DNA of 64,000 nucleotides, taken from NCBI RefSeq assembly GCF_003073045.1, contig NC_037590.1, positions 39,858,751-39,922,750 of the forward strand. Direction: 5' to 3'. Origin of the DNA: Pomacea canaliculata (lineage: Eukaryota > Mollusca > Gastropoda > Architaenioglossa > Ampullariidae). Within the stretch, counting starts at the first letter, position 1; each line of letters begins with the position of its first letter. The position numbers were made by a program, and so were the translations under genes. The notes below the pieces were generated by a model that was not told the origin of the DNA, ran no database searches, and saw only the letters and a program-made list of their open reading frames with translations. Below are positions 1 to 12,898 of this stretch, piece after piece.

Positions 1-1615
1 TGTCATTCACCAACAGGTGTTACCTCGGCTTCATATTGCCCGAATATTGTTTGGTTACGCAGCATGCTCGAAACATGCGCGGGCAGGACAGGCAACTTTG
101 ACAACAGCTTGTCAACCTGTTAGACTATTTGCGAACAAAATAAAAGTTTGAGATGATGCATTAATTTACAACATAGTCGGCTAGTTCATAAAAGTGGTGG
201 GCATCTGCCCTACTCACATTGTCATCGTCATCGTCATCATCTCGCCTATTCAACAAATTATTTATACTAGGCGCATTTATACAGTCATTCTTACAGACCA
301 ACCTTAATGGTTTGTGTTTTTTCTAAATATAAGTATAATTATATATATATATGTGATATAAACCTAACCTGTAAATTTCAGCCTCCAAAACCCATCCGTT
401 AATTAATTATCCTCTAGCAAAGTATGCGATTCGTACCTATGATCAGCGAGCGCCGCTAACAGTGTACTACGTCACGTTGGTACACCATTCACAACATTGC
501 CATTGACCGGTAAGCAGTTATATGACTCGGTGAGTCTAACCAACAAAAGAAACTTGCGCAGTTTTAACGACAGGTGGAGTAGACAGTTATGCATGTACAC
601 ACAAAAACACATTATTTAGTTTTGCGCGCATACTCAATAACATAATAACTGTGCTTGTTTTCAAATACGAGACCTGGACAACATTCGAAGGACGGAAAGA
701 TAAACAACAATACTGATGACTAATAAAAGACACAGAGGAATCGGGTAACAAGAACTATAAGAGCATGGCGATTCTGCAGAGGAAGACGAGGATGGAAGTG
801 AGCAATAGACAAAAAAAAAGGTGGTAGGGAAGGTGATCATGATGGAGTAACATCGTGTGGATTGTTGCTAGGAGTAATGCTCAACGTGAGAACATTTTAG
901 TTATGGTTAACTGAGAAGCAGTTTGCTTCCCTCGCCAGGGCGCCATAAGCCCCAGAAACGCCATTGCTGTTCACATGTATCATCAGAACTGTGTTTTCAA
1001 CTGGCTGTCAGGCAAATGATCCTTGTGTGACTACAGTCGGGTGGGCGGGTGTAGAGTGAATAGGTTGTGTGGGGAGTGTGCCATTTTTCTGCCTACATGC
1101 CTGCGGCACAGAAAATACTCAAAAAAAAAAAAAGCATAATATGCTGCTGCGGTTTTCTTTCTAATCACCAGCTGTCATAAGGACATGCATTCATGCCAAC
1201 AAAAGGATATATTTCTGTGTAGTTATCTCTTACAGAAGACTTCCATTTTTGCCAACAAACTATTCTTTACCTTTTGTGCTTCTGTAAAGAAACGAAGGAC
1301 TGAGGCTTTTCTGTCGCATGACTTATTCAGTTTTCTGTGCTGCTGCCTCACTAGAGAGCACTATTCTTCGCCAGGACTATGATTAAGCTTTGACACTTTT
1401 GCACTGAGTCAAAGAGGGCTTAAGGCTTTATTCTGTGATACTTGTTTGTGTGAAAACGATATCTGCTAGAGTTATGCTCGCGATGGTTGTAGCTACACTT
1501 CTTTTGAGAAACAAGGTGTGAATATCTGGCCAGGTTGGTATCGGTGCCCATGTCGCATGCAAATTTTGTCGCCGGTGAGAAACCTCACAACAAATAATTG
1601 TAAATACTTAATTAC

Positions 1616-1835
1616 ATACAACTAACCCATACATAATATGTATACATAAAACTAATCCTTAGAATACACCCGCAATACATTCATAAACTAATCCATATAA
1701 AATACATAACACTAAGCCATACATAATATTACATTTGTATCTTACGCACACACATACACACGCTCCTGTACGCATACTCTTGTATCCACATGCATGCCTA
1801 CACGAAACTAACCCACATATATTAATGCATACATA
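1616..1835. repeat. degenerate minisatellite with ACTAA(C/T)CC and ATACATAA motifs
   Basis: The phrase (A)ACTAA(C/T)CCA followed by ATACATAAT or ATACAT recurs at least five times with spacings of roughly 30-45 bp, for example near 1620, 1650, 1685, 1712 and 1805. Copies are diverged and interrupted by an ACAC tract near 1745. It looks like an old tandem array; no function is implied. Confidence 0.5.
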
Positions 1836-2586
1836 ATAACTATCTCTAATTATCTTGCGTAATACGGCATGCAAGAGGTATGTCATATTAAGACCTGCAA
1901 TAACTATGGGACCAAACTATTACATTCTGATGTGATGCAGACCGGAGGCACAAACACTACATGTTTCCTCTCGTTTGTAAATAAAGGGACAATAGAGGGA
2001 TAAACAATGGTTAGGTAACCATGGAGTGTGCAGACCGCGAAACGGGTGCGAGAGTTCGATGGCAATCAGGTTAAATAGACTAACGGTTATGGAGGATGCA
2101 CGTTTGGGACGAAATATGTGTGTCTGTGGACCAAAACAAAACAAACAAACACACAAAAAAGTCCGGACTTGGTGGGACAGAGGAAGAACAGAAACGCGCG
2201 CATTTATGTGCATTCGTGCGTGCAGCCACGCAATTAAATTATTTTCGTCGCCGACAACGACACGCTGCATTGCACAATGGCAGTTTCCATTAATTGCGAT
2301 GCAGGAGGCCCTGCGCTGTGCCACTAATGCAGCCAGAGGCCATTCATGAAGCTGTTGGACTGTGTCGTTGGCTGCCAGCAGTACAGACCCCAGGCGCTTC
2401 CTAATGCTTCAGAGCTGCATGGGTCTCACAATAACAAACATCGACTATTTTATTAACAACACCACTACACTTTGGCTCAGCCTAGAAACCGGCTCGCCGC
2501 ACGATCACTTTAGTGTGCTCACCCTCTCTATAAGTAACTTGTGACGACGATGTTGACGAGAAATCTCAGCATACTAAAACTGAATA

Positions 2587-2681
2587 ACACACACACTCCC
2601 ACACACCCACACACACCTGCACCCACCCGCACACACCCACACACACACACTCCCGCACACCCACATACACACACACACACG
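2587..2681. repeat. (CA)n-type simple repeat
   Basis: About 95 bp made almost only of AC dinucleotides interrupted by TCCC, CCTGC and CCCGC steps. Open frames across it on both strands are artefacts of the repeat. Confidence 0.9.
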
Positions 2682-3326
2682 TACGCATGCATGCATCTAC
2701 AACATAATGCACATCCTCGCATGTTTTCATATTTTGCCTTGCATGGGTAACCTCTCTCACACAATCCTGTTTGTCGTGTTTGTCTTGCACTCGTATACCT
2801 GGCTGTGTTCACATTCTGGGCGAGCCTGCAATCACAAACACACGCCTTTTCTCGCTCATCAATTAATAAGTCTAGCCTCGTGCACATGATAGCTTTTTTT
2901 GCATCGATCACTCACGCGCTTTACATTTGTTGCACGAGGGGTCGCTTCCGCTGCTGATGATACGGTAACCATCGGTCCGGAACACGGACCGCCAGCAGCT
3001 GTCACTAGACACTGGCTATCTCCTCATCCTAGCCTGCGTCTGTCGTTGACAGGAAGCATGATGCACTGACACGAGAAAGAAATGATTCAGAATGTAGATG
3101 CAAATTATATAGTGTATAATATAATTAAATGTGACGAGAAAGGGTTTAGTCGATGAAACGGTCATGGTTGATGGGTGTCAGCCGTCCACGAAACCCACGC
3201 AAATGTTTGTCCCTGTAATTTATTCACAGGTCGACTGCGGAAAAGTGCAGATGTGTATCTCGTTATCAAAACCTACCAAGCGAGGCAACTAGGTTGATGA
3301 AAAGACGTTATTTTGAATAAGGGTTC

Positions 3327-3360
3327 TGTGTGTGTGTGTGTGTGTGGTTTATATATATAT
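3327..3360. repeat. (TG)n followed by (AT)n microsatellite
   Basis: A run of TG dinucleotides passes through GGTTT into an AT run. Compound microsatellite. Confidence 0.85.
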
Positions 3361-3869
3361 TTTTATCTACAGTGCTGTTTAGCACACTTTGGTACTCCGC
3401 TATTTTATGTTAATGTCTGTTAGAGAAATTCGCAGTGACATATGGTAAATGTAAGAAATCGTTATGAATGTAGGATAACATTGAAATTGTCATTGTAGCC
3501 CGTATGGCAGTCATGTGTTGATAATGGTAATCGTATTTTATAATGAAAATGGTATGCTGTTATCTGAGTTAGTATTGTTTCAAACTGTAATGCATAAATA
3601 AGACGGTGTAACGCACTGTGGAGTAATTTTAGCGAGAACTCCTTGTGAAGGATGAATATTTAGCCAGGTTTATTCACGAATTACAGGTTTTACTCTAGAG
3701 TAGGAGATCGAAAGAACGGTGACTTTTTTCTTTTCATTTCGAGGGCGTGCCTACTTCCAGCCGCTAAGTGCAGACATTCCTAAGCCCGTTAAACATGGAT
3801 CCTCGTGTCGTCGATTTGTGGGAGGGTTTCGGGGTTCCTGAGAAACCACTTTGCAGAGCCGCCATCCCG

Positions 3870-4130
3870 GGAGTCAAAGTCTCTGGTTGGTTGGATGGAT
3901 GGTTGGCTGGTTACTTAAGGCAGGAAACTGTCATTTCGCACTATGAGGGGAAGGGTATCGGGAGGAAACCAGGGGGAAAAATCCACGACTGCCGGCACTG
4001 TGAACACACAGATGCCACATACAGAGAGTGTCCCAAGACAAGATCTTAACCGAGGGCCTGACCCTGAGTTGTGACAAGCGAGTGTTATAACCCCAGACTG
4101 CTCTCCAAACTCTGTATAACAGGCAGACAC
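3870..4130 (-). repeat. dispersed repeat relic (GGTTGGTTGGATGGATGG start, CCGGCAGTCGTGGATTTTTC on - strand)
   Basis: On the minus strand the segment reads as a short non-coding repeat containing CAGTGCCGGCAGTCGTGGAT, TTTTCCCCCTGGTTTCCTCC and a terminal run of CCAACC-like units. This layout resembles short dispersed repeats common in mollusc genomes, and that resemblance is from memory only. The 93-codon open frame crossing it on the plus strand has no protein-like signature. Confidence 0.45.
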
Positions 4131-6118
4131 TTCTTAAAATATCTGAAATCCTTCTTGATGACAGGCATTGTCCTGCCGGAAGAATTTTTCTAACTCCCGT
4201 CTGGCCGCCGATTCTGTATCTGCATGCAGGACAAACAGATTAAGGCTAGACTTCGTTACTTTAGAAAATAGTATCTTACACTGAATTTACCCGGTCATTA
4301 GAACAAGATTGCACCCTTTAGAAACAAGGTACAAAAGATCGAAGTGTTGAAAGTGGGTTTTAATGATCAGTTGGCTGTAATAAATTAAGTCTTCCACTTC
4401 TCCCAGTTCTGGTCAGCATTAAATGGAAACCTCACAGACTTGTCGGGTGTAGGGTAACTGATGTGTTGTACTACCACCATTCGGTTTAACTTTCTAGAAA
4501 CAAGATGAAAAAAAGTCTGGGCAGGGGGAGTTCGCCGTCGTGGAGACATTCACTTTATAATATAAAGGTGTGATAAGCCCGGATGGAGACAGGAGAGGGC
4601 GTGTGGACCAGCGTGGGGGGAGGTAGAAAGTTTTTGTGAATCGCTTCTAACCCGAAAACTGCGACTCGTGAGAAAGTTCTGCTGAAGGTTCTCTGTGCAT
4701 GCTTTCCTTGCAATTCCTGACACGGAGAGAGCAGTAATACAATCTGTCTGGAGGCGCAACCCACTTTTCTCCTCTCACCCGCCTGATAATAAGACCTGGA
4801 GCACTAAGGATCCACTGGCTTTGTAAAGGGAGGGGCTAAATAAACATCAGTAAGACCATTGACCACATGACTAATCTACGGCAAGTAGTAATAAATACAT
4901 AAATAAACATGACTGATTAAAGGAGGAGTCCATATTCATGTGTATGTGTATTACTCACATAAAATGTTGCTTGTTTTTGTATATTTTCAGATTTTTCCTG
5001 TCTTTTCCGCCTAAGCTTCCTCTTGGCAGGAAGATGAGGTAGATGTGATAATGTATAAATTACAATAAATACTGAAAAATAAAGGTTTTTTATGTACCGC
5101 AGATTAACTTTGCAGCATTGTAAGGTGTGAATCGGTTACAATGGCGGCCTCCATAACGCTGGCACTCAGCGTGGATAAAACATTAATATTTGAATTACTT
5201 TGTAAGTAATTTTATTGTTTATTGATAAATGAAAAGACTTTTAAATAAAATAAAAGACGATTTGACCCCTTGTTACGATTTCGTGTTGTTGACAATAATG
5301 GTTAGAAGGAAGGATCTTCAGACCTGACTCATATCGTCATATTATTTTGATAGTAGGTCAGGGAAGTGAATGAAGAGTGTCAAGATGTTGCTTGAGCAGA
5401 AATAATATTTAATTCCCTGTTTGATTGAAGACATTGTTTAAACTGAAACCAAGAGTTTTATTTGTCCATGTGAAGGTCAAATGTTTTTGTTATAGGAGTA
5501 TATCTGTGCTATTTCTCTTTCATCCCCTGTGTTCATCTTTACGCCTGATGTTTCTAATTGCTTGATGTCTGATTTTGAGCCTAAACGGAAGTACCGTTAG
5601 AATGGTGTGTTTCATGTTGTTCTGTCCAAAGTCCTTCGTCCAGGAAATTAATATATTACAACGTGAACAGCCACAAGGTAAATATTGTTGTTGAAAGAAT
5701 GTACACATTTTCCAAGGAAGTGTAATTTAGTGACACCCTAGGAAGTATTTATCCTCTGAACATAATTATACGCACGATATTACTTTAAAAGTGTTATACG
5801 ACACCCTCATGCAACCCATTTTTTTTCACTGTGGTAAATGTCTAGAGAAAACATAGTACCTACATTGCGGGATGGATTAGAGAAAACCAGCATCAGCTGT
5901 AAGCATAAGTTCTCTATAAAACATGTAGCTTTTCCATAAAGTTCTCGAGAAAATATGCAATAACTTTGCCTCGAAGTTAAGATAAAGCATTTATTATAAG
6001 AAATGTGAGAAAATGTAAGGACCTGTGACCCGAAGTTCTGTAGAAAACATGAAATAGAAATGTCCAAAAGGACTTGTGCAGAAGCACCCATTTATTAGGC
6101 CTAGCCATCATATAATTA

Positions 6119-6198
6119 TTTATCAGGCGTAAACACTTGTTTATCGTACGTAAACAGGTTTATCAGATATAATCATGCTGTAATCGTGCGTAAATGCC
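6119..6198. repeat. degenerate 20-bp tandem repeat, four units
   Basis: Four adjacent units of about 20 bp share the form TTTATC-N2-3-CGTAAACA. Units begin near 6119, 6139, 6158 and 6179, the third and fourth being more diverged (TTATCAGATATAATCATGC and TGTAATCGTGCGTAAATGCC). Confidence 0.6.
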
Positions 6199-6451
6199 GG
6201 AAGCTGAAACTCGCGTGCTTTCACAATGGCATTTAGTTTCTGGACAATGATTAATGTGCATCTATGAAGACTGAAAGGGCGCAAGGGCCTGAAAGATTTA
6301 TGGCTTCGATGTCAACAAATGGCGTTCGGACATCTCCAATATGCAGTCATATCTGTCATTTCACTCACTTTATCTGCCCACCATATGAGCGATCGGTTTT
6401 ACCTACACTTCAATGTTTTAATGTCACTCTCATTACAGCTTATTTTCAGGA

Positions 6452-6545
6452 TATAATAAAAATAAAGTTGATTTATATAGCGCTTTGCCCCACCGTCGAA
6501 GGAAGGCTTAGAGTGATGTGTAAAATCACAAAAAAAAGAAAGCTG
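6452..6545 (+). repeat. SINE-like fragment with TTTATATAGCGCTTTG core
   Basis: ATAAAAATAAAGTTGATTTATATAGCGCTTTGCCCC is the type of AT-rich tail plus GCGC core seen in several other places in this window (18090-18240, 45420-45515, 49270-49360, 61950-62225). It is a fragment of a short dispersed element. Confidence 0.5.
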
Positions 6546-8389
6546 TAATCAAACTCAGAGTTGATTGTGAGCCCCGTTAGTGTAGAAAATACTATATGTG
6601 CGATCTACAGCCTTGCTGAACCTACGTAGCCGACGGCACGGCCACGGATATAGAGGTCAAAGGTGACACTTCTCTGAGGATGAAGGTACGTCTCAACTCT
6701 AGGTGCAGAAATGCCATGAACACAATGATGAAAAACCATGTACATGGTCATATAAATCTGCATACTGTAGGTTTAGAGGCATCCTTAACCCTAACGCAGG
6801 AAGCAACATGAGCTGAATAATTCTTGTCAATATTTCGCCCACTTCCTTCCCGCCATCACCAGACTTTCCTGTGAAGTTGACCTTCGCAAAGCAATGGTTG
6901 GTGTAAGCAATGTTTGAATTTCAAATTCAGCTCCCTAAAAAAGATTCATTGGAATACTGCATTTGACATTTTAGGGCAACACTGTTGAGAACAGAGCACA
7001 ATCCTGGCACCGAGGAAACATATTTAATGTTGATGTTACAATTAGTGCACCTGTAGTTTAAACTTAATTAAAACATAATTAAGCAGTGCTTCTTTTTCCC
7101 CATCCTTGTAAGTTCTGAGCTTTGGCTCAACGCCGTTCCAGTTGTTTTTCTAATGTAAACAAAAAACCCTGATCGCTATCCACTGTAATACATTCTGTTG
7201 CCATTCTTGGCAACTTTTGATGCTTTTGACCTCTGTGCATCTATACGGTTTCAGTACTTATAATGTGTGAACCACCTGTAATTTAGGGGAGCTTCCCTCC
7301 ATTACATGCATCGTCTCGATCTAAAGATTTCAATTTAAATATTCTAAATGTAACGACATTAATATATATCTTAAGTATTGAGGACCAGGTTGGTCTGCTG
7401 TACATGAGGTCTTCATGTGATTTACATGTGGTTCGAGTTCCATTGTTTGCGACAACTACATGTTAATCTGCTTTATCAAACAGATTATTCATAGTTCTAA
7501 TCGAGGTTCCGCATTAGTGCAGACAATACATTTCGCATCGCATTTAAATCCCTGGGTGTAAAAGGTTTCACGTGGGTTCTTCTCACCATTCTCCTTCACC
7601 ACCCACCTCATATTTTTTTCGTCTCATTTTAACAACTCACTCAGTGCGATAAAGTGGCGACCTTGATGTAGTAAACATCCTGGTGGCAAATTGACCGTTT
7701 GCTGGTACCAGGATGCCTGTCTTTTCCGGTTCGGCCTGCCAATCTGAGACCTTATTGGAATTCTCTAGTGCTGCGTTGAAGAAATGTTGAACAAACAAAA
7801 TTAAGCCGAGATGCTTGATGTCAAAGTTGATGATGCGGCAGTGTGGTAGGTCAGCTTATATATCTAATTAAGCTTGCTGCTGTCGTACAGAGGAGCTGAC
7901 GGATCGCTCGACAAAAGCCTGAAATAACATTAGTTATGCTTGAGCAGCGGAAGCTAGTGTGTGACAACTGCGTGACTTCATTCCTCAACAACAAAGACAC
8001 ATTGTTGCAAGGCATGAAGTATATAAGTACTATTAGATGTTTTCATCACCCATGGATATGAACAATTGATCGAGCCGCGTAAACACCCACAAAGAGGAAG
8101 AGAAAACAGTCCGCTTTGATTTATTTACTTTAAAATATGTTTGTTGCTTATTACATGGGGTGTTTAAAGGTATCTGATTCTAATAAGAAGTAATAATTAT
8201 CAGACCACGGACCTCTATAGAAGACTGTGATCTGACAGAAGAAAGTGGTTGACACCATCTTCACACATAATTATGTCCACCCGTGTATATACCCCATGTC
8301 CTGTGTTTTTTTAAAAAACTTTTTGGCTGCTAGGTACTGCAGTAGTAAATACTACGTTGGTATATATGTTATCTCAAGGACAGACAGTA

Positions 8390-8572
8390 GGAGCGAACGT
8401 GCCGGCTCGCGCGCGGCTCAAGGAAAAGGAGAGAGAAAAAAAAATCTATGCATACGAGGTCACGTGACGTGCCGTCTGTGTGGGTCGGGAGTGCAATGAG
8501 AGATTGCGAATGTGAGCATGTTTTCGTGGATGGCTTTAAAACGCTTGTTATGCCCGACACTCTGATTGCGAA
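8390..8572 (+). promoter_or_regulatory. probable TET promoter and 5' UTR exon
   Basis: This is a local CpG-rich island in AT-rich flank, with GCCGGCTCGCGCGCGGC at about 8401-8417 and a CACGTGACGTG element (E-box/CRE-like) at 8461-8471. It ends in a strong splice donor, GCGAAG|gtgagg, after 8572. Joining this donor to the acceptor at 12896-12897 places C|ATG at 12899 in a good context with A at -3. A near-copy of the donor (GCGAAT|gtgagc) lies 62 bp upstream after 8511. The transcription start is not visible. The promoter assignment is inference from composition and splice logic. Confidence 0.5.
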
Positions 8573-11500
8573 GGTGAGGATGTATATTGAGCATTAAGTT
8601 CGTGCTTTGCTTGGATTTATCGAGTTGCATGGCGATATGTTAAGTGCCTGCCGATTTCCTTTCTTCGGCGAATCGTCTGCTGTCCCCCTGCTGGTCGATT
8701 CAATATGGATGACCCAGGGAAGCAAGGGCTGCATTCTGGGGATGTCTCCCTTCTTTGTTTGATTCCCATAGCTTTCGTAATGTGCTGCTAAAAGCCTGCG
8801 TCTCAGTTCTGTTCGTCCGGCTAGTGGCCTGATTACTTGTTTGGAAAACGCAGCAGCTGGCCTAGATAGTTTTGCAAATGCGGGTACCCCACTTCTGTGA
8901 ACCTGTCTGGTCTAGTTCACCAAGCCAACTAAAAATAGACGCGAATACACGACAATGGATCTCATGCGAACAACAAACTGCGTTTAAAACTATACATCAT
9001 CGCTTTAAAAATGTGTAATACAGCTATTATTTTATCATTTTAACCATTAGAAATACTTGCTTTATTTATTTACCAGTGAGGTATGACGTTCTTCGTTTTC
9101 AAATATTGGCGATATAAAAGCTTCACAAATGTGTATGATTTAAAACCCAGTGTTTATAGTTTTTGGATTAAAAGTAGAACAGCGATAGTACTAATATTTC
9201 TGCTTTATATGCTAGTACCCCACCCACCTAGCCCGTTAGTTCTATGGCCATTTACACCCAACATAAAAATGGTGACTGGAGTTAAATTCATTAAATCAGT
9301 TGTTAGCTTTGGAGAACGGTGAAACCCACATAGTGATGTCTGGTGCTGTGCATACAAAGAACATGAAGTATGATATAAGAGCACTCAAACTGGAAAAGGA
9401 AAACAAAAAACAAAGTCTGTCAAAGATGGATTACACGTCATTTGTTTAGATATGCCATTTTTCTAGATTTGTTTAGAACTCATATCTCAGATGTGTTCAA
9501 CTTGCAGTGCTAGAACCTAATGCATACAAAATATAAGAAATTTTTACGATTTAAAACATCAAATATGCCATTATTCAGAATCATAAACTATTAATTACTT
9601 TACTGTTGGTGCTGGCATTACACACTACAAAAACATAATGAGTTAATGATTAAAAAGTAGAATTGTTGGCTACAGTAATTTTGCTTACTATTATTACTTG
9701 GTGTATTTGAAAGAATGATAAGGAGAGAAAGCCTAAAAAAAAATTCAGCTTTTGGCTGTGTTTCTATTGTTACATATTTCATAATATTTTGTGTATTAAA
9801 ATACAGTTGCTCACTTTTTCATTTGAAGATTGGAATTGTAAAATTGAATATTGTAATTCTATTAAAGCTTTAAGACAGTTTTTGAAATGGGCTCACTTTT
9901 CACATTTTACTGGTTTGATTGTTCACAGACAAAGGTGTCTAAAGGGGTGATGAGCTGTAAGTGGTTTGTGTTTAGAATTTGGCATATCCAAAATGAAGCT
10001 CAACCCTCACCTTTTACCTTTCCTAAAAAAATAGTGGGTGGCTTTTTTTGTGATAAACTTTTTTAAGACTAGCAGAGGTCCCCATTTCATAATAAATGAT
10101 AAAATGCATTTCTTATGGCAGTTAGCAACAGTTATCTAACAGAGCTTTAAGAATAAATATTTTAAAAAATGATATTTGATGGCACTATAAATGTGAAAAA
10201 TTATATGTTAATATTTCATAAAAGGGAGTTTATAAAACAATGAAAGTACCCATGCTTACATGATCTGTTGCTACAGTCAGTATTGTGTCTAACATAGGAC
10301 TTGTCTTGGTGTGTTAAAAAAAAAGACTTATGGACAGCACATTTTGTTTCTTATGAATCAACAGCTTGGAGTAATTTTCAGTTATAGCTGACAGGAAGTC
10401 CCATTTAGCTAATGCGAAAAAAAAGGCCTAATGTAAAGTGCTTTACAGATGTAGAATTTCTAGCAGTAGTTTATCTTGGAAAACACCATGTTATTTATAG
10501 CTACATTCATTGTGAAGCTATTTTTAGGTGTAGAATTGGCAAGAAGATGAGTGGTCATAAATTGACCTTATTTTTGTAAATGTTGTGGGCTTTGGGCGAT
10601 AAATATATGTTACAGCTTTTGTAAGCATGTGGATGCTGGTGTTGGCCACACACACATAGCTGCTTCCATAAGCTACAAACAAAAGTTATTGAATTTTGAA
10701 ATTTCTATACAGTTTTCGTAATTGTGCACATTTTCGAGTGTGCTGTACTATGCTAGTATTGTAAAACTCTTGTCAGCATAAATCACTTTTCATTTTAAGT
10801 TGAAGCCAGAATGTCCTGTTAATAACACATTTTGAAAAACAAAAATTTTTAAAGTTATAATAGGCAATAATTCATATTTGCTGTTGTTTGCTAAGTACAG
10901 CATTTAACAAAAACAGGCTGTTCACCCATATAAATGAGGAAAGTGATCTCCAAAGGCTATAAACGATTGCTTAGTTGTGATCATCTGTTTCACAGTGGAA
11001 TATTGTAACAGATGTACATACTATGATGCTGTCAATGTTCTGCTGACAATAATAAATTAGGATAAATGTCATTATTATCTTACTTCTCATAATTGAGGTT
11101 TTTGAAGGCTTACAAAAGATTTATAAAGAATTTTATTTATTTAGAAATAAAAGTTTTAAAATGGTCACCATTCTTGGTAAATAACTATGCTTCATGAATC
11201 AAAAGTTCTTCATTTACTCATTCCACGCACTGTATTTATTCATTGTGAAATGAGAGGAGCAGTCTTGACTTGCATAAATATCAAGATTGTATGGCAGGGA
11301 GCCATTATATCCTATTACAGATTCTGTTGAGTGGGAACTAGACAGCTAGCTCCTAGTGCCTGTTTTGCTGTGATTCATCCTCATTTCAGCTTAGGAAAAC
11401 AGCATTATTGATTGAATTCATGCATTTCCAAGGCTTGGGCTGGGCTAAGCAGTTAGGCCACTGAGAACAGGTCTGGGAGTAGTTCACAGCTGGGGTGACA

Positions 11501-12897
11501 AGACTGAAGGATTCTTCATCTCAGTTAAGGTTTAGCTCTTTTCTTTTACATGTTTATGTGTGTTTAAATTTCAGGTAATGCTTCATTGTGTACCTTGTGC
11601 ACATTTTTTATTTGCTTTGATAGCTGGTGTCCGTTTTAAACCTGAATGTGAATCTGTTGTTCATTCTGTGTTTTGCTGGAGTGTAGAATTGCACCTATTT
11701 TTCCAGTGAATGTAATGATCATTCGATTGAAACTCAAGACAGTGAAAAACAGTTTACTGATTTAGACATTCTGTCCATCTTGAAAGCAGCTGTCAGCGAG
11801 TTATCAAATTTGAGGTCATTATTTGTCATGTATCATTTGTAACATAAACAATAATTTTAGCTATCAGATTATACATTACTTAAGAATTTCTGATCTGTGG
11901 ATTAATCTGTGCTTGAACATGCAGAAATCAGACTTAAGAGTTTTTTTGTTGCATTTCTGAATTGTGGGTTTCATTGATTTGTGACTGACATTTGGGTTGG
12001 GTAATGCTGCACAGTATAACAGAATCGTAGAAGCTTTAATGTATCATCTTTTTTAATTCATTGCTTTCTAGTGTTTTGGTGGCTGTGCAGTATAAATTAG
12101 TTATAATGGTCAGGCATTATGAACTGGCTAAGTGTCCACATTCCTATGAGGAACATGGGTGCTCTAACCAGTTAATCTGCTCCCCCCCCCACCTCCCCTA
12201 AGAGAGAATGTATGTTCATTCTTATTTTATTACTTGTGGCTATAAATGTTAAAATAACAATAACACTCACATTCTATTTAAATAGAATGGGTTAAAATAG
12301 AATGTGAGGTACATTGCAAGAAAGGCAGTATAGCAATTTGTAAATATCTGTCATGATGAAAGTCATGCATAGGTAATATTTGAACTTTTATGATGCTGGA
12401 AATCAGTCTGTAGAGGAAATATGTTGAAACTGTTTGCACACAGTCCCATTTCTGGAAAATCCCTACATGTTGTTAAAAGTAAAATTTAAATATAATGGGT
12501 TAGGCAAATGGGCTGACATTTAAATGAAAGGGGTCATAATTATAGCATAATTATAGTTAAAATTTTCTTGATGCCTTTTAATCAATGGCTCCATTAAAAT
12601 GATCTACAGAATCTCCCATTCCCTTGTCCAGTACTGGCTAACCTATGTTTAGCGGATGCAGAGGCTGACAAGGTCCTTTTTCAGCAGCAGTGAGCAGACT
12701 CTGCATAGTGCATACTATCCAGTTCTTTCTCATCTTTTTCAGTGACCTCCCCCAAGCATACCTGAAGTAGAGTGTTGTGTTTAAGTACTTAAAAATTTGT
12801 CTACATACTTCACCAGCTGTAATAATTTTAAGCAATAATGTTCATGTTTGGGTATTTGGTTGAAATCTTTGATAATAGTGCTTTTTGTTTGTTTTAG
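8573..12897 (+). other. probable TET first intron
   Basis: 4.3 kb of AT-rich, CpG-poor sequence starting at a consensus donor and ending in a TTTTTGTTTGTTTTAG acceptor. I see no coding exon in it. It contains a poly-C tract near 12183 and a nested palindrome/hairpin at 12266-12308. Confidence 0.55.
12266..12308. repeat. 43-bp hairpin with nested 18-bp palindrome
   Basis: CTCACATTCTATTT at 12266-12279 pairs with AAATAGAATGTGAG at 12295-12308. The left arm also forms a perfect 18-bp palindrome with the sequence directly after it (12271-12288). Two alternative hairpins are therefore possible. Confidence 0.8.
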
Positions 12898-12898
12898 C

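Larger units (their letters stand above)
1..8389. other. 5' flanking / intergenic region upstream of TET
   Basis: No coding exon could be supported here on either strand. Open frames are short, unspliced in appearance and without recognisable protein motifs. The stretch holds a degenerate AT/ACTAA-rich minisatellite (1616-1835), an AC-rich simple repeat (2587-2681), a TG/TA tract (3327-3360), a dispersed-repeat relic (3870-4130), a four-copy ~20-bp degenerate tandem (6119-6198) and a SINE-like fragment (6452-6545). CpG is more frequent here than in 9000-12900. An upstream TET exon cannot be excluded because the window starts inside this region. Confidence 0.6.

Noticed and set aside
1920..2349. 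Overlapping open frames of 107 and 134 codons on opposite strands
   Set aside because: They are mirror frames in the same low-complexity flank, with no splice context, domain pattern or protein-like composition.
2528..2911. 127-codon minus-strand frame rich in Cys/Val/Gly
   Set aside because: Translation of a (CA)n repeat gives CVCVC-type runs; not a gene.
3768..4049. 93-codon plus-strand frame MQTFLSPLNMDPRVV...
   Set aside because: It crosses a GGTTGG/GGATGG simple repeat and a dispersed-repeat relic. No domain or exon signals.
7380..7450. GGTTCGAGTTCC resembling a tRNA B-box
   Set aside because: No cloverleaf, A-box or acceptor stem could be folded around it.
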